NCBI RefSeq assembly: GCF_039939195.1
Contig: NZ_JBDUUH010000007.1
Span: forward strand, 124,001 to 188,000
DNA length: 64,000 bases
DNA from: Foliimonas ilicis
Lineage (GTDB): Bacteria; Pseudomonadota; Alphaproteobacteria; Rhizobiales; Rhizobiaceae
Direction of reading: 5' to 3'
The notes below the pieces were generated by a model. It was not told the origin of the DNA, ran no database searches, and saw nothing but the letters and a program-made list of their open reading frames with translations. Of this stretch, positions 17,387 through 27,137 are shown one piece after another. Both the position numbers and the translations under genes were made by a program. Within the stretch, counting starts at the first letter, position 1, and every line of letters starts with the position of its first letter.

Positions 17387-19174
17387 CTAAAATGCCGGCG
17401 CTGCATCCGTGATGCGAAACTGGACCGATTTCGATCCATTCCAGTAATTTCCAGACAATGATCCGGCGACATGGATCGTTGAGCCGCGATTCTTGAACAG
17501 AAAATCGCCCAAAACCGTATCCGCAGCGCGAAATGCAATCGCCTGTATGCGCTTGCCGCTGTCGGATTGCAGGTCTGCGCGAATATGCGACGTGCCGACG
17601 AGACGCGCATCGAGCAGTTTGTGACGCGGCAGAACGAAGACCGGCGCGACATGGCCCGAACCGAACGGCCCCGCCTTTTCCAGTGAATCCAGAAGATCGA
17701 GCGTCGCACCATCGGCGGCAAGTGCGGCATCGATCTTCAGCGTTTCCTCATCCTGAAGCCGGAAGACATCTGCCGATGCACGCTCTTCGAAAAACGCGCG
17801 TAATGCCCCGAGTTTCGCGTGTTCGACCGTGATACCCGCCGCCATTGCGTGCCCGCCGCCCTTGACCAGCAGCCCCTGTTCGACCGCCTCGCGCACGAGC
17901 TTGCCAAGATCGAAACCGGATACGGACCGCCCGGAGCCCGTACCGACACCATTTGCATTGAACGAAATGGCGAAGACCGGACGCCGCGCATGATCCTTCA
18001 AACGCGAGGCGAGCAGACCGACAATGCCCGGATGCCAGCCGGAACTGGCGGTGATGAGAACTGCCGGGCCTGTACCTCCGATAAGCTCCGCATCGGCTTC
18101 GGCGCGCGCTTCGGCAAGCATCGCCTGCTCCATCGCCTGCCGTTCTTGATTGAGCCGGTCGAGCGTTTCGGCAATCGTTGCCGCTTCGACCGGGTCGTCT
18201 GTCGCCAGCAATTTGCTGCCCAGTGCCGCATCGCCGATACGTCCGCCGGCATTGATGCGCGGCCCGATCATGAAACCCAGATGAAATGCCGCGATCGGTT
18301 CACCAATGCGCGAAACGCGCGCGAGGGCTGCGATACCGGCATTGCGCTGCTGGCGGATCGCCAGAATACCTTTGACGACGAAGGCGCGGTTGACGCCGGT
18401 CAGCGGAACCACGTCGCAGACCGTTCCAAGCGCCACCAGATCGAGCATCGAAAGCAGGTCCGGGCGCGACGCGTCGGGCATCCGATTTCGCAGGACTTTC
18501 GCTGTCTGAACCAGCGTTAGAAAGACGACACCTGCGGCGCAAAGATGGCCCTGACCGGAAAGATCGTCTTCCCGGTTCGGATTGACCACCGCGACCGCAT
18601 CCGGAAGCGGGCCCCCGACCTGATGGTGGTCAAGGACGACGACATTCGCGCCCAATTCATTCGCCGCTGCGATCGAGGGGCCGCTATTCGTTCCGCAATC
18701 GACCGTGACTATAAGCGAAGCGCCGCGCGAAACGAGATCGCGCATGGCTTCGGGGTTCGGGCCATATCCTTCGAAAATGCGGTCGGGAATGTAGATTTCC
18801 GACTGAATTCCATAATGATCGAGAAAGCGCTTCAGAAGTGCGGAAGACGATGCGCCATCGACGTCATAATCGCCGAAAATGGCAACGCGTTCCTTGGTGA
18901 TGACGGCGCGTGCGATACGCTCCGCAGCCTTTTCCATATCCGTCAGCGAGGCAGGGTCCGGCAACAGATCGCGGATGGTCGGATCGAGAAATTGTTCGAC
19001 TTCTTCGGCACTTACGCCACGACCTGCAAGCACACGCGCGACGATATCCGGCACGCCATGACCTTGTGCCATGGCGAGTGCCGTCATTTCCTGCCGCTCG
19101 TTGAGACGGTGTTCCCAAGCAATGCCGGTCGCTGAGCGCCGAACGCCAAGAAAATATCGCCGTTCCGCGCTCAC
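17387..19174 (-). CDS. recJ: Single-stranded-DNA-specific 5'-3' exonuclease RecJ
   Basis: A 595-residue DHH-family nuclease acting in recombination and mismatch repair. The metal motifs are VAIFGDYDVDGASSSALL (about residue 100), VTVDCGTN and VLDHHQVGG. The DHHA1 domain carries GGGHAMAAG at about residue 440, and a C-terminal OB-type domain follows. Its length is normal. It is last in a same-strand run, aminotransferase-hom-glpX-recJ, 64 bp after glpX. Confidence 0.95.
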   Translation of the reverse strand: MSAERRYFLGVRRSATGIAWEHRLNERQEMTALAMAQGHGVPDIVARVLAGRGVSAEEVEQFLDPTIRDLLPDPASLTDMEKAAERIARAVITKERVAIFGDYDVDGASSSALLKRFLDHYGIQSEIYIPDRIFEGYGPNPEAMRDLVSRGASLIVTVDCGTNSGPSIAAANELGANVVVLDHHQVGGPLPDAVAVVNPNREDDLSGQGHLCAAGVVFLTLVQTAKVLRNRMPDASRPDLLSMLDLVALGTVCDVVPLTGVNRAFVVKGILAIRQQRNAGIAALARVSRIGEPIAAFHLGFMIGPRINAGGRIGDAALGSKLLATDDPVEAATIAETLDRLNQERQAMEQAMLAEARAEADAELIGGTGPAVLITASSGWHPGIVGLLASRLKDHARRPVFAISFNANGVGTGSGRSVSGFDLGKLVREAVEQGLLVKGGGHAMAAGITVEHAKLGALRAFFEERASADVFRLQDEETLKIDAALAADGATLDLLDSLEKAGPFGSGHVAPVFVLPRHKLLDARLVGTSHIRADLQSDSGKRIQAIAFRAADTVLGDFLFKNRGSTIHVAGSLSGNYWNGSKSVQFRITDAAPAF

Positions 19175-19238
19175 GCGTCGATCCGAATGTCATTCATTCC
19201 GGCACAATAGACCGGCATGAAGAGATGCCAAGAGCGCC

Positions 19239-20216
19239 TCAGAATTTTTCGAGGTCCTGATGGCGGGCCTTGATCTCGCGAACCGTGCGCGAGGACGAAC
19301 GCAGGACGATTGTTTCGGTGCGGATTGAATCCTTGCCGAACTTCACGCCGTCCAGAAGATTGCCGTCCGTGACGCCGGTTGCCGCGAACAGAACGTCGCC
19401 GCGCGCCATATCGTTGATCCGATAAATCTTGTTCGGATCGGAAATGCCCATCTTGGCGGCGCGCTCCACATGCTCAGGCGCATCGAGCAGCAAACGGCCC
19501 TGCATCTGCCCGCCAATGCAACGCAGTGCGGCAGCGGCAAGCACGCCTTCTGGCGCACCGCCGGTGCCGAGATAAATGTCGATGCCGGTTTCTTCCGGGT
19601 CCGTCGTGTGGATGACACCGGCAACATCACCATCACCGATCAGACGGATTGCAGCACCGGTTTCACGAACGGCTTCAATCAGCTTGGCGTGGCGCGGACG
19701 ATCCAGAATGCAGGCGGTGATTTCAGAAACAGGCACGCCTTTGGCCTTCGCCAGGCGCTCGATATTTTCCTTCGGCGAAGCGTCGAGGCTGATCGTATCT
19801 TCCGGGTAGCCGGGTCCGATTGCGATTTTGTCCATGTAGACGTCGGGCGCGAAAAGCAGGCTGCCCTTTTCGGCAATTGCAATCACGGCCAGAGCGTTCG
19901 GCAGATTCTTGGCGCAGATCGTCGTGCCTTCGAGCGGGTCGAGCGCGATATCGACTTCCGGGCCTTCGCCCGTGCCGACTTCTTCACCAATATAGAGCAT
20001 CGGCGCTTCGTCGCGTTCGCCCTCGCCGATGACGACGGTGCCGCGAATGTTGAGGCTGTTGAGTTCGGAGCGCATGGCATCGACCGCAACCTGATCCGCC
20101 GCCATCTCATCGCCACGTCCCCGCAGACGCGCAGCCGCCACTGCGGCACGCTCGGTCACGCGGACGAGTTCCATGGTGAGAATTCTATCGAGACCCGCAA
20201 TCGCGCTTTTCGCCAT
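19239..20216 (-). CDS. glpX: Class II fructose-1,6-bisphosphatase
   Basis: A 325-residue GlpX-type phosphatase, the gluconeogenic enzyme releasing fructose 6-phosphate. The core shows GTVVIGEGERDEAPMLYIGE and DIALDPLEGTT, the metal and phosphate loops of this family, and GGAPEGVLAAAALRCIGGQMQ. It lies 151 bp after hom and before recJ, an order usual in Brucellaceae. Confidence 0.95.
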   Translation of the reverse strand: MAKSAIAGLDRILTMELVRVTERAAVAAARLRGRGDEMAADQVAVDAMRSELNSLNIRGTVVIGEGERDEAPMLYIGEEVGTGEGPEVDIALDPLEGTTICAKNLPNALAVIAIAEKGSLLFAPDVYMDKIAIGPGYPEDTISLDASPKENIERLAKAKGVPVSEITACILDRPRHAKLIEAVRETGAAIRLIGDGDVAGVIHTTDPEETGIDIYLGTGGAPEGVLAAAALRCIGGQMQGRLLLDAPEHVERAAKMGISDPNKIYRINDMARGDVLFAATGVTDGNLLDGVKFGKDSIRTETIVLRSSSRTVREIKARHQDLEKF

Positions 20217-20367
20217 CAGTCATTCCTTTGATATTGGTCGTGCCGCCCGGTTGGCGACGCGGCTTGTTTTGTCAAAGTGTCATGACAACGGCAAGACCGC
20301 GCGATGCCTTTACGGCTCGGCGTTCAGATATGAATCGATTAGAACCGGTCACTCTTTGCGACAGCTT

Positions 20368-21681
20368 TTATCCAGCGCGTTCGATGCGGATAACCTGCGG
20401 CTTGTCTGTCAGGTGGCCGTCCTTGGTAATGCCGTCCACGGCCTTGCGCACGGCGGCTTCCGTCGTCTCATGAGTGACGAGGATGACGTTCTTCTGGCCG
20501 GTTTCGATGGCGCCAGCGGCATGCTGGACGATGGATTCCAGCGAGATTTCATTGTCGGCCATGCGCTTGGCGATCGCCGCGAACACGCCAAGACGATCAT
20601 ACACCGTCAGGCGAATGAAATAGCCGCCGGCATGCGAGCGCATGCGTGCCTTCTTGTAAGGCGCGAGTTCCTTTGCCGGGCGTCCGAACACCGGGCCGTG
20701 CTGGAAGCCGGGCTGGCTCTTGGCGATGTCGGCAATGTCGCCGACCACGGCGGATGCCGTCGCATTGCCGCCAGCACCGGGACCGGAAAGCAGCAATTCG
20801 CCCAGAATATCGGTTTCGATGGCGACCGCGTTCGTCACGCCATGCACCTGCGCGATGACAGACGCCGTCGGCACCATCGTCGGGTGCACACGCTGCTCGA
20901 TGCCGCTTTCGGTGCGCTGTGCAACGCCCAGCAGCTTGATGCGATAGCCAAGCTCGGCTGCGGCGCGAATATCGGCCTGCGTGATGTTCGAAATACCTTC
21001 GAGATAGATGTCGTCGGCTGCGATCTTGGTGCCGAATGCGAGGCTGGTGAGGATCGCCAGCTTGTGCGCGGTATCATTGCCCTCGATGTCGAAGGTCGGG
21101 TCGGCTTCCGCATAGCCGAGACGCTGCGCGTCTTTCAGGCATTCATCGAACGAGATGCCTTCGGCTTCCATGCGGGTCAGAATGTAATTGCAGGTGCCGT
21201 TAAGAATGCCGAAAACGCGCGTGACGCTGTTGCCAGCCATCGCCTCGCGCATCGTCTTGATGACGGGAATGCCGCCAGCAACCGCGGCTTCGTAATTCAG
21301 CAGAACGCCCTTCTTCTCCGCACTTTCGGCCAGAGAAACGCCGTGCTTGGCGAGAAGCGCCTTGTTGGCCGTGACGACATGACGGCCAGCTTCGAGTGCG
21401 GCCTTTACTGAAGTCCGCGCCGGGCCTTCTTCGCCGCCGATGAGTTCAACGAACACATCGATATCGGCCTTGGTGGCCAGCTCGACCGGATCGTCAAACC
21501 ACTGCGCGCCGCCGAAATCGACGCCGCGATCGCGGGCGCGATCACGCGCGGAGACTGCAACGACGGAGATTTGCCGTCCGCATTGACGCGTCAGTGCGGC
21601 TTCCTTCTCCTGCAACACGCGCGCCACGGAGGCACCCACAGTACCGAGACCGGCAATTCCAATACGCAAAGCTTCGGCCAT
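20368..21681 (-). CDS. hom: Homoserine dehydrogenase
   Basis: A 437-residue enzyme reducing aspartate semialdehyde to homoserine with NAD(P)H, the branch to Thr and Met. The Rossmann motif IGIAGLGTVGASVARVL is at the N-terminus, GTCNYIL and the YAEADPTFDIEG-type catalytic segment follow, and the last 80 residues form an ACT domain (YFIRLTVYDRLGV) for feedback control by threonine. The ATG at 21681 follows GCGGGAC; a TTG at 21690 would add three residues. It follows the aminotransferase gene. Confidence 0.95.
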   Translation of the reverse strand: MAEALRIGIAGLGTVGASVARVLQEKEAALTRQCGRQISVVAVSARDRARDRGVDFGGAQWFDDPVELATKADIDVFVELIGGEEGPARTSVKAALEAGRHVVTANKALLAKHGVSLAESAEKKGVLLNYEAAVAGGIPVIKTMREAMAGNSVTRVFGILNGTCNYILTRMEAEGISFDECLKDAQRLGYAEADPTFDIEGNDTAHKLAILTSLAFGTKIAADDIYLEGISNITQADIRAAAELGYRIKLLGVAQRTESGIEQRVHPTMVPTASVIAQVHGVTNAVAIETDILGELLLSGPGAGGNATASAVVGDIADIAKSQPGFQHGPVFGRPAKELAPYKKARMRSHAGGYFIRLTVYDRLGVFAAIAKRMADNEISLESIVQHAAGAIETGQKNVILVTHETTEAAVRKAVDGITKDGHLTDKPQVIRIERAG

Positions 21682-21724
21682 GTCCCGCAAAGTCCCTTAA
21701 ATCTGTCTGGAAATCAGGTTTCGC

Positions 21725-22942
21725 TCAACGCCGTCCGGCGAGCGAAACCACATTGTCCTGTTTTTCCGCCACCGTGGAGAAAAACTTCTTGATGTTGCGC
21801 GCAGCCTGCCGGATGCGATGCTCATTTTCAACGAGCGCCAAGCGCACGTAATTGTCGCCATGCTCGCCAAAACCGACGCCCGGCGCGACCGCGACATCCG
21901 CCTTTTCGATGAGGAGCTTTGAAAACTCCAGCGAGCCCAATTGCTTGAACTGTTCAGGGATCGGCGCCCAGGCAAACATCGAGGCAGGCGGTGCCGGAAT
22001 ATCCCAGCCCGAACGGCCGAACGCATCGACCATCACGTCGCGGCGGCGATGATAGACTTCGCGCACTTCCGCAATGTCCGCGCCATCGCCATTCAATGCC
22101 GCACTTGCGGCAACCTGAATGGGCGTGAATGCGCCATAGTCGAGATAGGATTTCACGCGCGTCAAAGCCGAGATCAGGCGTTCATTGCCGACCGCAAAAC
22201 CCATGCGCCAGCCGGGCATGGAAAACGTCTTCGACATGGAGGTGAACTCGACGCAGACATCAATCGCGCCCGGCACCTGAAGCACCGAAGGCGGCGGATT
22301 GCCATCGAAATAAATCTCCGAATAGGCGAGATCCGACAGGATGATCAGATCGTTCTTTTTCGCGAACGCCACGACATCCTTGTAGAAATCCAGCGATGCG
22401 ACGAGTGCTGTCGGATTGGACGGATAGTTCAGGATCAGCGCCAGCGGCTTGGGGATCGAATGGATCATCGCGCGTTCGAGTGCGGGGATGAAGCTGTCGT
22501 CCGGTTCCGACTGGATGGAACGGATGACGCCGCCCGACATGATGAAGCCGAAAGCGTGGATCGGATAGGTCGGGTTCGGGCAAAGGATAACGTCGCCAGG
22601 CGCGGTGATCGCCTGCGCCATATTGGCGAAGCCTTCCTTGGAGCCGAGCGTCGCGACGATTTGCGTGTCGGGATCGAGCTTCACGCCGAAACGGCGCGCA
22701 TAATAAGAGGCCTGTGCGCGGCGCAGGCCCGGAATGCCGCGCGACGAGGAATAGCGGTGCGTGCGCGGATCGCGAACGACCTCGCATAATTTATCGACGA
22801 TCGCCTTCGGTGTCGGCAGATCGGGATTGCCCATACCCAAATCGATGATGTCCGCGCCCCTGGAGCGCGCGCTGGCTTTCAGACGATTGACCTGTTCGAA
22901 TACATAAGGCGGAAGCCTGCGAACCTTGTGAAACTCTTCCAT
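21725..22942 (-). CDS. Class I PLP aminotransferase (AlaT/DapL-like)
   Basis: A 405-residue fold-type I aminotransferase. The PLP lysine is Lys238 in TSMSKTFSMPGWRMG; the N-terminal LGMGNPDLPTP and NYPSNPTA motifs are typical of class I enzymes. It starts the hom-glpX-recJ run with 43 bp to hom. Annotations in relatives range from alanine transaminase to LL-diaminopimelate aminotransferase; the sequence does not settle the substrate, though the hom neighbour suits an aspartate-family role. Confidence 0.88.
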   Translation of the reverse strand: MEEFHKVRRLPPYVFEQVNRLKASARSRGADIIDLGMGNPDLPTPKAIVDKLCEVVRDPRTHRYSSSRGIPGLRRAQASYYARRFGVKLDPDTQIVATLGSKEGFANMAQAITAPGDVILCPNPTYPIHAFGFIMSGGVIRSIQSEPDDSFIPALERAMIHSIPKPLALILNYPSNPTALVASLDFYKDVVAFAKKNDLIILSDLAYSEIYFDGNPPPSVLQVPGAIDVCVEFTSMSKTFSMPGWRMGFAVGNERLISALTRVKSYLDYGAFTPIQVAASAALNGDGADIAEVREVYHRRRDVMVDAFGRSGWDIPAPPASMFAWAPIPEQFKQLGSLEFSKLLIEKADVAVAPGVGFGEHGDNYVRLALVENEHRIRQAARNIKKFFSTVAEKQDNVVSLAGRR

Positions 22943-23014
22943 GTCAGGTCTCGAATTAGGGAGGTTGGGATTGGAGGCGCGGTATACACCCGATTGCCGG
23001 GCCGGTCGATACCG

Positions 23015-23365
23015 TTACTCCGCTTCGATCTGCTTCAGCGTGTCTGCGGCATGCGTATCTGCGAGCTTTTTCAGCTTCGCGGCATCGCTCGGCGGCACAC
23101 CGGCACCGGCCGAACCGGTTTGACGGGTTTGCGCCGATTTAAGCTCGGCGAATTTGGTGGTCTTCTCACTGGGTGTGATCTGCTGCGCAGCTACTTCCGG
23201 CTTGATATTCAGATTCGGAAAAGTACCGGTTTTGCGCGCGCCCGGCACCGACCCGTCAGGCGGCGTGCCGCATGCGGAAAGCAGCAAGGCCGAAGCCATT
23301 CCGCAGGAAAAGAGAAAACCGCGACATTTCCCGAAAAAAACGACGGTTTCAGTGCACGCTGTCAT
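23015..23365 (-). CDS. Small lipoprotein, function unknown
   Basis: A 116-residue protein with a lipobox, ASALLLSAC, placing the lipidated Cys near residue 32. The rest is polar and Lys/Ala-rich, with a probable C-terminal helix (DAAKLKKLADTHAADTLKQ). The leader is long for a lipoprotein because the best-supported start is the ATG at 23365; the ATG at 23299 would leave almost no n-region. It is divergent from phaC. Confidence 0.6.
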   Translation of the reverse strand: MTACTETVVFFGKCRGFLFSCGMASALLLSACGTPPDGSVPGARKTGTFPNLNIKPEVAAQQITPSEKTTKFAELKSAQTRQTGSAGAGVPPSDAAKLKKLADTHAADTLKQIEAE

Positions 23366-23473
23366 AGTAATTCCCCGGTGGCCATTTTAAACCAAGGTAA
23401 CGTTCAGAATTCACCCTATCGGCCTTCACATGGTAACATGTCAAGAAATCGCCTCGGGAGGAACCAAAAGACC

Positions 23474-25306
23474 ATGACCAAGGCACCCGATTCGGGCAAC
23501 AGCAAACGCAATGAGACGCCCTCATCGGTCGAGCAATATCTCATCAAGGATCCCGAAGATTTCGCGATGAATATTGCCCGGATGATCGAGCAGGCGGGCA
23601 AGGCCGCTTCCGCCTGGGTCGAACCGCGCGAAAAAGGCGACCTTCGCGACACGGTGTCCGAGCCCGCCGCCGACATGGTCAAGACATTCTCGAAGCTGAC
23701 GGAATATTGGCTTTCCGACCCCAGCCGGGCGCTGGAGGCACAGACGCGGCTTTTTTCAGGCTATATGGATGTCTGGTCGAAAGCCATTCAGCGCACCGCA
23801 TCCGGCGAGACACCAGAACCTCCGCCCATCGTGGAAATCGACAAGCGCTTCAAGGACCCCGACTGGAGCCGCAACGCCTTTTTCGATTTTCTCCGGCAGA
23901 CCTATCTCGTCACCTCGAAATGGGCCGAAGACATGGTCGAACATGCCGAAGGGCTGGACGAGCACACGCGCCACAAGGCCAGCTTCTATGTAAGGCAGGT
24001 TTCAAACGCGATTTCGCCGTCGAATTTCGTGCTGACAAATCCCGAACTTTTCCGCGAGACGGTTGCCAACAATGGCGAGAACCTGGTGCGCGGCATGAAG
24101 ATGCTGGCCGAGGACATTGTTGCAGGCAAGGGCGAATTGCGGCTGCGGCAGTCCGATTATTCGGGCTTCGAGATCGGCAGAAATATTGCGCTGACGCCCG
24201 GCAAGGTCGTAGCGCGCAGCGATGTCGCCGAAATCATCCAGTATTCGCCGACCACGGAAACGGTGCTGAAGCGCCCTCTGCTGATCTGCCCGCCCTGGAT
24301 CAACAAATTCTACATTCTCGATCTCAACCCCGAAAAATCCTTTATCCGCTGGGCCATTGCGCAAGGCCATACAGTGTTTGTCATTTCATGGGTCAATCCC
24401 GACGAGCGCCACGGTCACAAGGGCTGGGAGGAATATATCCGCGAGGGCCTGCAGTTCGGGCTGGATACGGTTCAGACGGCAACCGGCGAAAAAGAAGTCA
24501 ACGCGATCGGCTATTGCGTGGGCGGCACGCTTCTGGCGGCAGCCCTGGCACTTCTGGCGCAGGAAGGCGACGACAGGATAGCGACCGCGACCTTCTTCAC
24601 GACGCAGGTGGATTTCACCCACGCTGGCGATTTGAAGGTCTTCGTCGATGAGGAGCAGATCACCGCTCTTGAGCGCGCAATGAACGGCAAGGGCTTTCTG
24701 GATGGCACGAAGATGGCCATGGCCTTCAACATGCTGCGCTCCGGCGATCTGATCTGGCCCTATGTCGTGAACAATTACATGCGCGGCAAAGACCCGCTGC
24801 CCTTCGATCTTCTCTACTGGAACGCCGACTCAACCCGCATGGCAGCGGCGAACCATTCCTTCTATTTGCGCAATTGCTACCTCGAAAACAATCTTTCGCA
24901 GGACCGCATGGAGATAGCCGGCAAGACATTATCACTCTCCGACATCAAAATTCCGGTCTACAATCTGGCGACGCGTGAAGACCACATCGCGCCTGCCCGC
25001 TCGGTGTTTCTGGGCGGACAATATTTCGGCGGCGACGTTACTTATGTGATGTCCGGCTCCGGACACATCGCCGGTGTCGTAAATCCTGAATCCAAGAAGA
25101 AATACCAGTATTGGACCGGCCCCAGGCCGGTTGGCGATCTTGAGACATGGCTTTCCAGAGCCGAGGAAAATCCCGGTTCCTGGTGGCCCAACTGGCAGGA
25201 ATGGATCGAGAAGAACGACGCACAAAAAGTTCCTGCCAGACAGCCCGGCGAGAAAACCCAGATACTGGATGAAGCGCCCGGAACATATGTTCGGGTGCGC
25301 GTGTAA
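23474..25306 (+). CDS. phaC: Class I poly(3-hydroxyalkanoate) synthase
   Basis: A 610-residue PHA polymerase of class I, joining 3-hydroxybutyryl-CoA units on granules. The alpha/beta-hydrolase core has the lipase-like box GYCVGG with nucleophile Cys348, then Asp503 in TREDH and His531 in GSGHIAG. A PhaC_N domain spans about residues 100-270. GGGAGGA lies before the ATG at 23474. No phaA/B or phasin genes are nearby. Confidence 0.95.
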   Translation: MTKAPDSGNSKRNETPSSVEQYLIKDPEDFAMNIARMIEQAGKAASAWVEPREKGDLRDTVSEPAADMVKTFSKLTEYWLSDPSRALEAQTRLFSGYMDVWSKAIQRTASGETPEPPPIVEIDKRFKDPDWSRNAFFDFLRQTYLVTSKWAEDMVEHAEGLDEHTRHKASFYVRQVSNAISPSNFVLTNPELFRETVANNGENLVRGMKMLAEDIVAGKGELRLRQSDYSGFEIGRNIALTPGKVVARSDVAEIIQYSPTTETVLKRPLLICPPWINKFYILDLNPEKSFIRWAIAQGHTVFVISWVNPDERHGHKGWEEYIREGLQFGLDTVQTATGEKEVNAIGYCVGGTLLAAALALLAQEGDDRIATATFFTTQVDFTHAGDLKVFVDEEQITALERAMNGKGFLDGTKMAMAFNMLRSGDLIWPYVVNNYMRGKDPLPFDLLYWNADSTRMAAANHSFYLRNCYLENNLSQDRMEIAGKTLSLSDIKIPVYNLATREDHIAPARSVFLGGQYFGGDVTYVMSGSGHIAGVVNPESKKKYQYWTGPRPVGDLETWLSRAEENPGSWWPNWQEWIEKNDAQKVPARQPGEKTQILDEAPGTYVRVRV

Positions 25307-25506
25307 CATTTCGTAATGTGTGGTGAATTGACGGCGCGATCAAAGCGCGCGAAATGGTTTGCTTCGAACATGGTGCCGCCTTATTCGGCCCATAGCTCCC
25401 GCCTCGGGGACTTGTAGATTCGTCAGTTGTTTTCCTGATCGCAAAAGCGTTCGGCTTTTCGACCTTGAGTAAAATTGATCGCCGCGCCGTCTTTGGTGAC
25501 GCAGGC

Positions 25507-26742
25507 ATGAAGCACAGGAAGGGGACCGGTTTGAGAGTATCAGGCTCGGTTAACGTGAACGGGAAAGGCCGCGTCGTTTTAGCGGCACTGTTCTCAGTTC
25601 TTGTTGCCTCCTGTAGTTCCACCGGCGATCCCAATCTCGATCTCGCACCGGGCTTCAGCGCAAACGGCGCTGGCCAGGCTGCTTCTCCTACCGGCACCAT
25701 CACCGGATCGATAGATCCCAGCCAGTCGGCCAATCTTACAATGTCGGAAGAAGGCGATACCGATCTTCCCGGTGAAGTCGCCTATGTTCCGGCGATTCGC
25801 CCCGGCGGCGAATCGGAGGCCGTACAGCAGCTTGCGGCGCAGGACGCGCCTGCAACCGCTGCAGTCCCGGCAAATGCACCAGCAGCGACTTCGGATCGCG
25901 CATCGGCAGGTGCTGCACCAGCAGCCACCGCAACTGCGAAAGCAGAGCCTGCTCAGGTAGCTACCGCAGCGCCAGCCGCTGAAGGCACTTACGTCGAAGC
26001 AGCCGAATTTCCCGAAGCAAAGCCGATGGAAGCCAAGAAAAAGGGTTTCCTGGCATCTTTCTTCGGCGCCTCGAACGCAAACGCTGCGCCCTCGCCCGCA
26101 GCGGCAAAACCAAAAGCCGCGCCGCAGCCTGCACAGGCGCAGCAGGCAGCAAAGCCGATTATTACGCTTGCAAGTGCCGAGCCTGCCGAAAAGCCCCTCG
26201 TCAATCTGGCTTCGGCATCATCGTCAGCATCTTCAAGCGACAATGCGCTGCCCGGCGTTCGCCAGCACGCGCTCTTCGAAATCAAGCGCAAGTCGGGCAT
26301 CGATGACGACAGCGATGTCGATCTTCACGAAGGCGACGACGATGACGGCTCCTATCAGGTCGCATCGGCTGCCGGTCTTGCCCGTCTGACACCGAACGGG
26401 CTTCTCAAACAGACCGAAAGCGTCGATGTCGCCTGCCTCAAGCCTTCCCTCGTACGTGTCCTGAAAACGATCGAGCAGAGATACGGCAAGAAGGTCGTGG
26501 TCACATCAGGCTTCCGCAATCCTGAGCGCAACCGCCGCGCGCGTGGAGCTAAGAACTCGCTTCACATGTATTGCGCCGCCGCAGACATTCAGGTCGCAGG
26601 CGTCAGCAAATGGGATCTCGCACAATATGTACGCACCATGCCCGGTCGCGGCGGCGTCGGCACATATTGCCATACGGAATCCGTGCATGTGGACGTCGGT
26701 CCGGAGCGCGATTGGAACTGGCGCTGCCGTCGTCGCAAATAA
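25507..26742 (+). CDS. Lipoprotein with C-terminal M15-type peptidase domain
   Basis: About 411 residues. A lipobox near the start (VLVASCSS) suggests outer-membrane lipidation. A long Ala/Pro-rich linker fills residues about 60-260, then an acidic stretch (DDDSDVDLHEGDDDD). The last 130 residues are a peptidase M15_3 (YcbK/DUF882-like) domain: VTSGFRNPERNRRARGAKNS, SLHMYCAAAD and SVHVDVG supply the zinc ligands and catalytic residues. It should cut peptidoglycan cross-links or stem peptides. The start is unsure: ATG at 25507, or TTG at 25531 with the stronger ribosome site AGGAAGGGG. Confidence 0.8.
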   Translation: MKHRKGTGLRVSGSVNVNGKGRVVLAALFSVLVASCSSTGDPNLDLAPGFSANGAGQAASPTGTITGSIDPSQSANLTMSEEGDTDLPGEVAYVPAIRPGGESEAVQQLAAQDAPATAAVPANAPAATSDRASAGAAPAATATAKAEPAQVATAAPAAEGTYVEAAEFPEAKPMEAKKKGFLASFFGASNANAAPSPAAAKPKAAPQPAQAQQAAKPIITLASAEPAEKPLVNLASASSSASSSDNALPGVRQHALFEIKRKSGIDDDSDVDLHEGDDDDGSYQVASAAGLARLTPNGLLKQTESVDVACLKPSLVRVLKTIEQRYGKKVVVTSGFRNPERNRRARGAKNSLHMYCAAADIQVAGVSKWDLAQYVRTMPGRGGVGTYCHTESVHVDVGPERDWNWRCRRRK

Positions 26743-26821
26743 ACTGAAAAAAGTTTGTAATAAGGTGATTTTGGCGGTTGCCCCTTTCAAACAAGCTGAT
26801 TATAACGCGCCTCATCTGAAC

Positions 26822-26896
26822 GCGCCCATCGTCTAGCGGTCAGGACACCGCCCTTTCACGGCGGTAACAGGGGTTCGATTCCCCTTGGGCGTACCA
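26822..26896 (+). tRNA. tRNA-Glu (TTC)
   Basis: A complete cloverleaf. The acceptor arms GCGCCCA and TGGGCGT pair apart from a G-U end pair. The D-loop AGCGGTCAGGA, the anticodon stem-loop CCGCC CTTTCAC GGCGG with anticodon TTC, the T-loop GTTCGATTC and an encoded CCA follow in order. It stands alone, not in an rRNA operon. Confidence 0.95.
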
Positions 26897-26897
26897 G

Positions 26898-26914
26898 ACC
26901 TTTCCAAGGTTTTT
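26898..26914 (+). terminator. Likely terminator after tRNA-Glu
   Basis: ACCTT and AAGGT form a 5-bp stem with a 3-base loop, followed by TTTT. It lies two bases past the CCA. The stem is short, so confidence is moderate. Confidence 0.5.
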
Positions 26915-27050
26915 CGATTTGATTTGAACAGCGTTTTCAACGCTGTGAAGCGTATTGCTTCAGCGGTCCGCGCATTCCCGAAAAGTTGACAATTACGCAC
27001 CAGAAAAACCTGACGCGCCGCGCATTCGGCGCTAAAAGCGGGTTTTCCAC

Positions 27051-27096
27051 TGCATCGGCCCGAAAACCGGAATCGGTTTGAGGAAAGCACGATGCA
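27051..27096. repeat. 46-bp palindromic intergenic repeat, copy 2
   Basis: TGCATCG (27051-27057) pairs with CGATGCA (27090-27096); inside lie CCGAAAA and CGGTTTG. Length and order match the copy at 17338-17383. It lies in the 241-bp gap between tRNA-Glu and the DUF2218 gene, where I see nothing else apart from a short stem (AGCGTTTTCAACGCT) near 26930. Confidence 0.7.
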
Positions 27097-27137
27097 GCAG
27101 ATTCAAAAGTCTATGATTGCAACGAAAGGAATTGGTC

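Noticed and set aside
20173..21411. A 412-codon plus-strand frame
   Set aside because: Antisense to hom, which has full Rossmann and ACT signatures.
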